42,961 nucleotides of DNA from Spirochaetaceae bacterium (lineage in GTDB: Bacteria; Spirochaetota; Spirochaetia; DSM-27196; SLAA01). The DNA lies in NCBI GenBank assembly GCA_007695055.1, contig REEM01000104.1, forward strand, positions 1 to 42,961. The letters run 5' to 3'. Of this stretch, positions 1 through 8,888 are shown piece after piece (the first letter of the stretch is position 1; each line of letters starts with the position of its first letter). Made by a program: the position numbers and the translations under genes. The notes under the pieces were generated by a model. That model did not search any database and was not told the origin of the DNA. It saw nothing but the letters and a program-made list of their open reading frames with translations.

Positions 1-2150
1 GAGGGTTGATAGAGCCGCGAGATTCCCACCGGACTCCGCTTGGGAACCCAGTCAAGACTGTCCACGTCACGTCCCACGTAGGTGTAGTTCAGCGCCTTAC
101 CTGCCTCTACAATATCCCTGTTCACCAGGTAGTATGGGGCATGCCAAATGAGAGATAACTCACGCCCTGTAGCGGCGAAATACTCGTCTTCATTGGCGGC
201 CAGACCCCTTTTGATAAAGTCACGATCCACCCCAAAGCGCACGTCGGAGAAATCTATATGGTAGTGAAACATCGACCCTACTTCATGCCCCGCTTCGGCT
301 ATTTCGCGTACCGCATCGGGATAGCGTCGAATAAACTCCCCATTCACGAAGAAGGTCGCGCGAATACCGTAGGTTTGGAGTGTCCTCAGGATGTTCGGCA
401 AGCCGCGCGCACTGTCAGTGGCGTTGAAAACCAAGGATATTTCCCGAGCCCGCAACCGCGAACCATGCCGAAAGTGGTCAAAATCAATGGGATCGTCCTC
501 AGAAGGGAACTCAGCATAACGCCGTTCAGGCGCTGGCAGTAAGCGGGATGTACCAAAAGCGGCTATATCGCGCACCATGATGGTGTTCTGGTGAGGGCCT
601 CCCGCTTGGGACTGGAGATATACCCGGAACTTGCTGGAAGCCCCCTGTGCCTCACGGACCACCCCAGCTGGCGCTTCAACAAGCCGTTCGCTCGTGAAAT
701 CGTAGCCACGTACTACATCGCCCGAACGCAGCCGCACCTGCTCTGTGACCTCGTCACGGCCGTTAGCGCCCGAGACATGATCACTCGGAGCAAAGCCGTA
801 CTGCTCAACTTGAGAGAAGCCAAGGAAGGTACGCCCGGAATTCTCAAGCAGCCGTGTCTCAAGGTAGTACCGCCCGCCAATTATCACCTCGTTCTCGGTG
901 CGAAACCGCACATGCAAGGGCTCGGGATGGTGGAACTCGTTCATATCAGACCATCGTTCATAGTCCTTGATCTGAACACGATCCGCATACAGAAGCGCAA
1001 TGTGCCGCCCAGTTGGCGAGGGGGAGATATCTCGGACTCCTGTATCCGGCAAAAGTTGAAACACGGCCCCGGATATTGATGTCCGAAGATTCAGCCGGTA
1101 CACCATGGTGTCACTGTTGTTGCCGAGCTGCACGAGGATGGTAACTATTTCGTTGGCACCCCACACCACGCGAGATATATCTGCACCACGAGGAAGGAGC
1201 AAATACGGTAGCGTGGCCGGTTTGTCCATGTGATCGCCCATGCCAAGCCTGATGAGGGTCAAGTTCTGCCCATCCTGTTCAAACAAGAGTGAGCTCGCAC
1301 GTGGCGAGACCCAGAATCGGTCAAACGAGGCATCGAATGAGGATGGAAGCCTCCCGATAATGCGCCCAGGATCAAGGGCCGGACTGTAGAGGCCCCGTAA
1401 AAAGAACTCAACATCGTAGAGTTCATAGACAATAGAGCCACGAATGTAATACAAACGCCCATCCGAGCTCCAGGAAAGGCTCCCCATGCTCCCAGGCCCC
1501 AGATATCTGAGCTGCTCATCGGGAAGACGGTTTGACAGGTGTTGCTCAATGGCAAAATAGTAGAGTTCGCCATGTTTCTCATAGACAAAGAAGTCCGAGC
1601 GTGGAGACCATGCAACCGGGGCCGCATCTAAACGCCGGTCTATTCCCCATGCTATTTCGGTTACCTTCTCGTTAACCATGTCGTAGAGGTGAAGATCGGC
1701 GTACGCATCACGCTCCTCGGCAAAATACAGAAGAAATCTTCCATCTGGAGATGCAGAGATTGGTGTTTGTTTGCCGGGTGTCAGTGCCCCGTCATCTGCG
1801 AGAAAGCTTGGGAAGCGCTCAACGGGACGGAACTGGGTCTCGTCAAAACGGCTGCGGAATACTCCAAAGCGGTTCTGAATTTGTAGCTCGTCGGCCTCGG
1901 AAAGGTACTCTAGGCGTTCCGGGAAGAAACTCAGATGTCTGATGTCACGCCGGTTCTCGGAAGCAGGTAGAACTGCACCAAACAACGCGCTATACCTTCC
2001 AAAATGCGGGGCCGTGACCTCGCCCTGGAAGAGCAGCCGATTGTCCGAGGACAGATCCAGTCCGGAGAATACTATCTCCGCGGAAACTAAGGTCACGGCT
2101 CCAAGGAGAAGAAACGCACCCACAGTGAGCATTTTATGTCGTCTTTGCAT
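1..2150 (-). CDS. Secreted protein with N-terminal beta-propeller-like repeats and C-terminal polysaccharide-deacetylase (NodB)-like domain; 3' end outside window
   Basis: Continuous open minus-strand frame from ATG at 2150 (MQRRHKMLTVGAFLLLGAVTLVSAEI, signal-peptide-like) to the window edge. Repeats such as 'ISASPDGRFLLYFAEERD' and 'GSLSWSSDGRLYYIRG' are TolB/WD40-like. C-terminal 'ISLVFNATDSARGLPNILRTLQTYGIRATFFVNGEFIRRYPDAVREIAEAGHEVGS' is NodB-like. Missing from the ORF track because it has no stop inside the window. Confidence 0.8.
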   Translation of the reverse strand, partial: MQRRHKMLTVGAFLLLGAVTLVSAEIVFSGLDLSSDNRLLFQGEVTAPHFGRYSALFGAVLPASENRRDIRHLSFFPERLEYLSEADELQIQNRFGVFRSRFDETQFRPVERFPSFLADDGALTPGKQTPISASPDGRFLLYFAEERDAYADLHLYDMVNEKVTEIAWGIDRRLDAAPVAWSPRSDFFVYEKHGELYYFAIEQHLSNRLPDEQLRYLGPGSMGSLSWSSDGRLYYIRGSIVYELYDVEFFLRGLYSPALDPGRIIGRLPSSFDASFDRFWVSPRASSLLFEQDGQNLTLIRLGMGDHMDKPATLPYLLLPRGADISRVVWGANEIVTILVQLGNNSDTMVYRLNLRTSISGAVFQLLPDTGVRDISPSPTGRHIALLYADRVQIKDYERWSDMNEFHHPEPLHVRFRTENEVIIGGRYYLETRLLENSGRTFLGFSQVEQYGFAPSDHVSGANGRDEVTEQVRLRSGDVVRGYDFTSERLVEAPAGVVREAQGASSKFRVYLQSQAGGPHQNTIMVRDIAAFGTSRLLPAPERRYAEFPSEDDPIDFDHFRHGSRLRAREISLVFNATDSARGLPNILRTLQTYGIRATFFVNGEFIRRYPDAVREIAEAGHEVGSMFHYHIDFSDVRFGVDRDFIKRGLAANEDEYFAATGRELSLIWHAPYYLVNRDIVEAGKALNYTYVGRDVDSLDWVPKRSPVGISRLYQP

Positions 2151-2257
2151 AGTTCTATCCGCTTTACTTCTCGGCAGCTGAGCCCTCACAGTTGAGTGAA
2201 GACAATTATTCCGAGCAATTCGCATTTTGGATCTCGTCGGTTCATGGCAACCCTTGC

Positions 2258-3559
2258 TTATAGCAGCTCGGCGGCGAGTTCGGCAAGCTTGCTCCGCTCC
2301 GAGCGCTGAAGGGTCACATGCCCAAACAACTCCTGGCCCTTAAAGGCCTCTACCAGATAGGATAGTCCGTTAGAGTTGGCATCCAGGTAAGGGCTGTCAA
2401 TCTGATACGGATCACCGGTCAACACAACCTTTGCCCCCTCCCCGGCACGGCTCACAATCGTCTTAATTTCATGGGGCGAAAGATTCTGCGCCTCATCAAT
2501 AATGATAAACTGATTCGGCAGGGAACGTCCGCGAATATAGGACAGAGCCTCAAGCTCAATCACCTTGTTGTTCATGAGTTGCTCGGCATTTTTAATGTTC
2601 TGTTTCTTGTAGGCTGCCAGCACAAACTCAAGATTATCAAAAAGCGGCTGCATCCAGTGCGAGAGCTTCTCATTCTTGGCACCTGGCAAGTACCCAATGT
2701 CCTTTCCTAAAGGAACTACCGGGCGGCTCACCAGCACCCGCGTATACGAGCGGTCTTCCAGGGTTAGCTTGAGCCCGGCAGCAATTGCCAGCAGGGTCTT
2801 GCCCGTCCCAGCCTTACCAACCAATGAGACCAGGTGCACCGAGTCATCAAGCAGCAGCTCAAAGGCCATCCGCTGCTCGTCGTTCAGAGGCCGCACACCG
2901 GCAACCGAGGGCATTTTGTGATCAAGGTAGTGCAACTCGTTGGAAATATGGTCGTAGCGGGCAATCACACTCTCCTCAACTCCCTTGGCTCGGAGCGTCA
3001 CAAAATGGTTGGGAGGATACTTCTCGGCCCACGCAACGCTTCCCTTGTCTTCAAGTTCGGCTATGAGCTCGGCGGTAGTGTCCACAGGCGTGAAGCCACT
3101 ATAGAGCCGTTCAATATTTACCTTTTGCTTCTCATAGTCCACTGCCTTAATGCCAAGGGCAGTCGCCTTAACGCGGGCATTTATGTCTTTCGAGACAAAG
3201 AATACGGTACCGCCTTGGCGTTGAATCTCATAGGCCGTGAGAATGATCTTATTGTCGAGTTTGTCCCGCAGAACGTCGGAGGGAATATCCTTGCTATGAG
3301 TCAGGGCGACCCTGAGAATGGAGCCGTTTTCTATCTTTACCCCGGTAGATAGGTCTCCGTTCTTTCCGGCCTCGTCCAGGAAACGGATTGCGTGGCGGGC
3401 ATTGCGACCACGCTCGTCGCTGTAGGTCTTAAGCTGATCAAGCTCCTCTAACACCCACAGCGGCACAACCACTTCTTGGTCGCGGAAACTGAGAATAGCA
3501 TCAGGCCTGTGAATAAGAACATTCGTGTCAATGACAAAGGTCTTCACGTCGCGGGCCAT
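2258..3559 (-). CDS. PhoH family protein with N-terminal PIN domain
   Basis: N-terminal 'FVIDTNVLIHRPDAILSF' (PIN) and C-terminal 'LVGKAGTGKTLLAIAAGL' plus 'FIIIDEAQNLSPHEIKTIVSRAGEGAKVVLTGDPYQID' (PhoH ATPase). ATG at 3559 is preceded by GGAGG; the track ORF starts at 3580. Confidence 0.93.
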   Translation of the reverse strand: MARDVKTFVIDTNVLIHRPDAILSFRDQEVVVPLWVLEELDQLKTYSDERGRNARHAIRFLDEAGKNGDLSTGVKIENGSILRVALTHSKDIPSDVLRDKLDNKIILTAYEIQRQGGTVFFVSKDINARVKATALGIKAVDYEKQKVNIERLYSGFTPVDTTAELIAELEDKGSVAWAEKYPPNHFVTLRAKGVEESVIARYDHISNELHYLDHKMPSVAGVRPLNDEQRMAFELLLDDSVHLVSLVGKAGTGKTLLAIAAGLKLTLEDRSYTRVLVSRPVVPLGKDIGYLPGAKNEKLSHWMQPLFDNLEFVLAAYKKQNIKNAEQLMNNKVIELEALSYIRGRSLPNQFIIIDEAQNLSPHEIKTIVSRAGEGAKVVLTGDPYQIDSPYLDANSNGLSYLVEAFKGQELFGHVTLQRSERSKLAELAAELL

Positions 3560-3666
3560 AACTCCTCCGTATGGCTTCAATATAGTACTCGAATGAGTTG
3601 CATTGCAACTTGATCGGGCTTCTGTCTATTATGACCTTTGGGTCTATAGCCCTTGGGAGTATTTCC

Positions 3667-4908
3667 ATGTCGATATCGGATCACTTGCCAGAGCACATAC
3701 GCGAACTAACGGAGCAGTATGCTGGCGAGACCGTCGCAATACGCAGGCATCTGCATCAGTATCCTGAACTCTCATTTGAAGAGCATGAGACAGCGTCATT
3801 CATTTGTGAACGCTTAGACGAGTCTGGCATCCCATACCAGAGTGGTGTTGCGGGCACCGGCGTTATTGCCGAGGTTCAGGGCCAGGCGGACGGGAGTGCA
3901 GGCGCTAGGAAAACACGGGGTGCGACAGTACCAGGTGCCGGAAAAGTGGTGGCTCTCCGAGCCGATATAGACGCGCTGCCTATTCAGGAGCCCGAGGGAC
4001 TCCCCTTTTGCTCGCAACGGCCTGGAGTCATGCATGCCTGTGGTCACGACATTCACAGCGCGGCGCTCCTTGGAGCTGGACGCATCCTCCAGAGCGTGCG
4101 CGAACAGTTTGCAGGCACGGTGCGACTGCTGTTTCAGCCCGCAGAGGAACGCATTCCGGGCGGCGCCCTGGGCATGATACAGGCCGGAGCGCTACGGAAT
4201 CCTCCCGTGAACAGCGTTATTGGTGAGCACGTGAACCCCGACCTACCGGTTGGCCAGGTGGCCTTTCACTCCGGCTTTTTTATGGCCTCGGTTGACGATG
4301 TCTTCATAACGGTTCGCGGCCGCGGCGGCCATGCAGCCAAGCCGCACCAAAACATCGACCCTGTAATCATGAGTGCTCATCTTCTGACGAGCTTGCAACA
4401 GATTGTTTCGCGTTCGGCAGACCCGCTGGTGCCGAGTGTGTTATCATTTGGTCGCGTAATTGCCGACGGAGCCCACAACGTCATTCCTAATGAAGTCCGC
4501 CTTGAGGGTACCTTTCGCACCACCGACGACGCCTGGCGCTACGAGGCCCATGATCAGATCCGCCGCATTGCCAGCAGCACCGTCGCATCAATGGGTGGCG
4601 AGGCAGACGTAGAAATCCGGGTCGGGTATCCAAGTGTAATGAACGAGCCAGGCTTAACCGAGCGCCTGCGGAGTTCTGCCGTTGAGTACCTGGGCCAGGA
4701 GCAGGTTGTGGATATATCCCCTGCAATGTGGGCCGAGGATTTTGCCTATTACGGACGTGAAGCACCTGCGTGTTTCTACAACCTGGGTGTCGGAACACCG
4801 GGTGTGGATAACGCACCGGTACACAGTCCTTCATTCAAGGCCGAGGAGGGCTGCATAGCTCTGGCATCCGGCCTCCTTTCCTATCTTGCACTGACGGAGC
4901 TTTCATGA
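3667..4908 (+). CDS. M20 family amidohydrolase (hippurate/N-acyl-amino-acid hydrolase type)
   Basis: 'RADIDALPIQE', 'MHACGHDIHSAALLGAGRIL', 'FQPAEE' and 'GRGGHAAKPHQNIDPV' are M20D motifs. Likely start is ATG 3667 (MSISDHLPEH) after GGGAG; the track ORF starts at 3598. Confidence 0.92.
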   Translation: MSISDHLPEHIRELTEQYAGETVAIRRHLHQYPELSFEEHETASFICERLDESGIPYQSGVAGTGVIAEVQGQADGSAGARKTRGATVPGAGKVVALRADIDALPIQEPEGLPFCSQRPGVMHACGHDIHSAALLGAGRILQSVREQFAGTVRLLFQPAEERIPGGALGMIQAGALRNPPVNSVIGEHVNPDLPVGQVAFHSGFFMASVDDVFITVRGRGGHAAKPHQNIDPVIMSAHLLTSLQQIVSRSADPLVPSVLSFGRVIADGAHNVIPNEVRLEGTFRTTDDAWRYEAHDQIRRIASSTVASMGGEADVEIRVGYPSVMNEPGLTERLRSSAVEYLGQEQVVDISPAMWAEDFAYYGREAPACFYNLGVGTPGVDNAPVHSPSFKAEEGCIALASGLLSYLALTELS

Positions 4909-6665
4909 GCCAAGCCATACAAACAGGTGCCCTCATCGTCCAAGGCGACGGAACGGTACTACTGGATCTGCATGATCCGGGTGCCGATGAGGCACGTGAC
5001 GCTATTGCCCCATTTGCTGAACTGGAAAAATCACCAGAACACATGCACTCATATCGCCTCACCCCGCTCTCACTCTGGAATGCGGCAGGAGCAGGCTTAG
5101 ATGCCGAGGAGGTGCTGACCCGACTTCACCGCCATGCGCGTTACACTCCGGCCGAGCACATTTCGGTTATGGTGCGGGACACCGTCTCGAGGTTCGGCAA
5201 GTTGGTGCTTGAGGCCTCGGATGACCCCTACAAGCTGACACTCCTGATTTATGATGAAGACATTGCCGCCGAGATCAGAGGGAGAAAGAAGCTGCACACG
5301 CTGCTCCACCCTGTGGTTGAGTCGGGCATAGGCGCGAATGCTTCAAACGGTGGGGCAAGCGACCCGGGCGGTGAGACAGACAAGACTCTGCCAGCGGACC
5401 GCTTCATGGTGAAGCTGGCTGATCGAGGCACCGTAAAGCAGGAGCTCATCCACATTGGGTATCCTGTCAAGGATTTAGCGCCGCTTCGCGAGGGCGACCC
5501 AATTGCTATTCCGCTGCGCAGCGAACGTGGTGTTGGCGGCCCCTTTGTCGTCAGAGACTACCAGAGCGAGGCAGTCGCGGCATTGCTCGGCGACCGCGGC
5601 CCGGGAACCGGATTCGGCACGGTTGTGTTGCCCTGTGGGGCCGGAAAGACCGTGGTTGGAATGCAGGCAATGTCTGCACTCGGCACCAATACCCTGGTGC
5701 TGACCACAAACGTGGCGGCGGTGCACCAGTGGATGGACGAACTGCGCGACAAGACCGAACTCGCGCCCGAGGACATTGGGGAGTACACCGGCGACACAAA
5801 AAACATCCGACCAATCACCATAGCCACCTATCAGGTCTTGGTCTGGCGCAAGGACAAGGACTCGGAGTTCCCACACTTTGATATCTTCCGGAAGCGAAAA
5901 TGGGGGCTCATTATCTACGACGAGGTGCACCTTCTACCGGCACCCGTGTTTCGGGTAACGGCCGAACTCCAGGCGGTACGTCGTCTTGGGCTTACCGCGA
6001 CCTTGGTGCGCGAGGACGGACGTGAGGCCGATGTATTCTCACTCGTCGGTCCCAAGCGCTACGATGTTCCCTGGAAGGAGCTGGAGTCCCGCGGCTGGAT
6101 TGCAGAGGCACATTGCCACGAGATTCGCATAGATCTTCCCAAGCAGGAACGCAGTGGCTACGCGGCATCGGACAAACGTGGAAAGTTTCGCATTGCCAGC
6201 ATCAACCCTGCAAAAGTCCCAGCAGCGCAGAGCATTATTGCAAACCATCCCGACGATCACATTCTGGTAATTGGACAGTATCTTGAACAGCTCGATATTA
6301 TTGCGGCCGAGCTGAATGCCCCCCTCATAACCGGCCGAACACCGAACAAGGAACGGGAACGTATTTACCGTGAGTTTCGCGAAGGTAAGACCCCGGTTAT
6401 TGTGGTGTCCAAGGTAGCAAACTTTGCAATTGACCTCCCAGACGCCTCGGTGGCGGTGCAGATTTCCGGCAGTTTTGGATCTAGACAAGAAGAGGCGCAA
6501 CGACTGGGGCGTATTCTTCGTCCCAAAAGGCGCAACTCCCATTTCTACACCATTGTGAGCCGCTACACCGTAGAAGAAGAGTTTGCGGTCAATCGGCAAC
6601 GTTTTCTCACCGAGCAGGGCTACAAGTACCACATAGATCATTGGGATCTTGGAGCGGTGCAATGA
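4905..6665 (+). CDS. XPB/Ssl2-type DNA repair helicase (SF2)
   Basis: Walker A 'LPCGAGKTVVGM', 'IIYDEVHLLPAP' (DEVH box), 'LGLTATLVREDGREADVFSLVGPKRYD' (XPB RED motif) and 'QRLGRILRPKRRN'. ATGA overlap with the upstream gene. Confidence 0.92.
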   Translation: MSQAIQTGALIVQGDGTVLLDLHDPGADEARDAIAPFAELEKSPEHMHSYRLTPLSLWNAAGAGLDAEEVLTRLHRHARYTPAEHISVMVRDTVSRFGKLVLEASDDPYKLTLLIYDEDIAAEIRGRKKLHTLLHPVVESGIGANASNGGASDPGGETDKTLPADRFMVKLADRGTVKQELIHIGYPVKDLAPLREGDPIAIPLRSERGVGGPFVVRDYQSEAVAALLGDRGPGTGFGTVVLPCGAGKTVVGMQAMSALGTNTLVLTTNVAAVHQWMDELRDKTELAPEDIGEYTGDTKNIRPITIATYQVLVWRKDKDSEFPHFDIFRKRKWGLIIYDEVHLLPAPVFRVTAELQAVRRLGLTATLVREDGREADVFSLVGPKRYDVPWKELESRGWIAEAHCHEIRIDLPKQERSGYAASDKRGKFRIASINPAKVPAAQSIIANHPDDHILVIGQYLEQLDIIAAELNAPLITGRTPNKERERIYREFREGKTPVIVVSKVANFAIDLPDASVAVQISGSFGSRQEEAQRLGRILRPKRRNSHFYTIVSRYTVEEEFAVNRQRFLTEQGYKYHIDHWDLGAVQ

Positions 6666-8839
6666 ACCGAGCCCTCAAAGCGCAACCCATATACACCGGC
6701 CGAGATCACTGGCGTGCTTCGCTTCTCCGGCTGCCAGATGATGTGCTCTTCGACTACATTCGCACCTATCTCGGGCCCATAAAAACGCCTTATAACAAAC
6801 AGTCGCTGCTGGACAGCCTGGAAAACTTCCTCAGGCGTCCCGAGGTGCGACAGCGCATGCTTGTTGCCGTGTCTGACTTTGACAGGGAGGTACTCACCGC
6901 CATTGTACTCAGCCCCGAGGCCAGTCATGAAGGCGTGCACCGCCTGCTTGGGTCGCGAGTTGGATTTGTCCGGCTCCACCATGTACTGCTGAATCTTGAG
7001 GACAGGCTGCTTGTGTACAGGGATCCGGACGAACCCGGCTATCATCTCAACCCCATGCTTCAGAGTGAACTCATGAGTGGTGCTGTAGACCGCTCACTGC
7101 TTTTTCCGTCGAAACACCTGGAAACACCAGCGCCCGAGGCTCCTATCTGGTGCGACGACCTCATGCTGCTTGCACTCTTCGCTCAGCTGCGCACCGAAGG
7201 TCGCATACTCCGTAGCGACGGCAAACTTCGTAAGGTTGCTGCCAAGACGCTGCCTGCGCTCTTTCCAACCCATGCTCGTGCAAGCTCCTTTGAGGAACGG
7301 CTTTCCTTACTGCTGCAGGCGCTCGTTCGGAGCGGTTTGTGTAGCGAGAAAGACGGCCATATCAGGCCCTCTTTTCACGCTTTTCAGAAGATAGGATCGC
7401 TCACTCCACAGACACGCGCCTGCCTCGCGCCAATAGCGTACGCAGCCGGTGAGGACCAGGACTCGGATTCATCCATGGCGCCACCGACCTCACTTCTGCT
7501 CACATGCGTTGAGGTGCTTCAAAGCCTGAACCCTGACGAGGGCTATCCAGCCACAAGCCTACATGGACTGTTCGCGCTTGCCCTCCAGACAACCCATGGG
7601 CGCCGATCGACCCCCAGCCAGCCCCGAGTTGAGTCTTCCACTCTTTTGCCCGAGCGCATTGTTGAGGCCTTGCTTGCCCTGGGAGTGCTCTCCGAGGTGG
7701 AGGACAAGCTCATTCGCCTCAATGGGCGCTTTGTTCGGCTTGCCGAGGAAGGGCAACTCCTGAGTGACCGGCCAGCACTTACATTGCAGTCAACCTTTGA
7801 ACTCAGAGTTACTCCCCTGGCCCCCTACAAGGCTGCGCTTACCATTACGGCCGCCTCTGAGTTGGTCAGTGTCGACAGTACCCTTGGCCTGGAGCTAACA
7901 CGCTACGGTCTTGGGAATGCCTTGGCCGACGGTATAACACCTGAACACCTCATTGAGACACTTGAGACGCTTGGCAAGGCTGTGGTGCCGCAGAATGTCG
8001 GGTTTTCCCTACGAAACTGGGCCGATGAGTTTCGCGGTGCCCAGATCAACGAAGGTGTTGTGTTAACCGCCGACGAGTCCCGCCGCCATCTTATAGAACA
8101 TGATCCGCGCGTTGCCGCCTTCATTCGCAAGAAGCTGGCTCCAGGTGTGTACCTGCTCCAGAAGAGCGAGGAGCGCGAATGGCGGCAGGCGCTGTCGGCA
8201 TGTGGGGTGTTCCTTCTCCCTACAGCTGCAGACAAGGGGAACATGCATCCGGAGCACGAGCTGGATCTATTCTCGGCAATAGAGGAGATTGCAGAAAACG
8301 AGCTCTCTGGCGGTGGCATTCCGGCCCAATCTCTGCAGTCAGAACCGGACCAGTCTCACCAGGGATCCGTACAAGTAGGTGAGCTTGGAGCGGGAGAACA
8401 CTCCACACGTGAAACATCTGAAAAGGCATACGGCGAGCTGAAAGAAAGGCTCCTAACACACCTTGAAGAACAAGGCTTTCCGTCTGACATTGAGGCTGAA
8501 CTCCGGGATCGCATTGAGAATCGTGTGATTCTTGAACCAGATCAGTTACGGGCAGACACCTTGCGCAAAGACCAGACCGAGGCGAAAGGTTTGGACTATG
8601 CTGGAAAGGTACGAATGGCCGAACAAGCGCTGAGCTCAAAGCGCGAGCTGCTTGAGGTTATTGAGCGCAGCGGCGCCGGTAACCCAACACGCCGCCTGCT
8701 AAAACCCACCGCGCTCAAACGGAGCGGAAACCAACTCCATCTTCACGGGGTGCAGCTTCCGAGTGAGCGTGAGGTTCGTATTGATATTGCCAAGATTGGT
8801 CTCTTGCGACGGGTTCGTGGCGCTGCAGCTGGTGAGTGA
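6662..8839 (+). CDS. Probable XPB-partner, helicase-associated (Helicase_C_3-like) protein
   Basis: ATG at 6662 overlaps the XPB stop (ATGA). Long helical/winged-helix-rich sequence ending in 'GNQLHLHGVQLPSEREVRIDIAKIGLLRRVRG', resembling helicase-associated-domain proteins encoded beside bacterial XPB. Family is a recollection, not searched. Confidence 0.6.
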   Translation: MNRALKAQPIYTGRDHWRASLLRLPDDVLFDYIRTYLGPIKTPYNKQSLLDSLENFLRRPEVRQRMLVAVSDFDREVLTAIVLSPEASHEGVHRLLGSRVGFVRLHHVLLNLEDRLLVYRDPDEPGYHLNPMLQSELMSGAVDRSLLFPSKHLETPAPEAPIWCDDLMLLALFAQLRTEGRILRSDGKLRKVAAKTLPALFPTHARASSFEERLSLLLQALVRSGLCSEKDGHIRPSFHAFQKIGSLTPQTRACLAPIAYAAGEDQDSDSSMAPPTSLLLTCVEVLQSLNPDEGYPATSLHGLFALALQTTHGRRSTPSQPRVESSTLLPERIVEALLALGVLSEVEDKLIRLNGRFVRLAEEGQLLSDRPALTLQSTFELRVTPLAPYKAALTITAASELVSVDSTLGLELTRYGLGNALADGITPEHLIETLETLGKAVVPQNVGFSLRNWADEFRGAQINEGVVLTADESRRHLIEHDPRVAAFIRKKLAPGVYLLQKSEEREWRQALSACGVFLLPTAADKGNMHPEHELDLFSAIEEIAENELSGGGIPAQSLQSEPDQSHQGSVQVGELGAGEHSTRETSEKAYGELKERLLTHLEEQGFPSDIEAELRDRIENRVILEPDQLRADTLRKDQTEAKGLDYAGKVRMAEQALSSKRELLEVIERSGAGNPTRRLLKPTALKRSGNQLHLHGVQLPSEREVRIDIAKIGLLRRVRGAAAGE

Positions 8840-8888
8840 CACCGCCCCTGCTTCTGCATACTGACCGCATATGGTCGGTGTCCGTCCG

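Noticed and set aside
258-1079. Plus-strand ORFs of 94 aa and 162 aa in the track
   Set aside because: They are antisense to a continuous minus-strand frame with signal peptide, propeller-like repeats and NodB-like motifs; no recognisable domains.
2834-3352. 172-aa plus ORF opposite PhoH
   Set aside because: Antisense shadow of a well-supported PIN-PhoH gene.
6039-6662. 207-aa minus ORF opposite XPB
   Set aside because: Fully antisense to a strong helicase ORF; no motif or ribosome-binding evidence.
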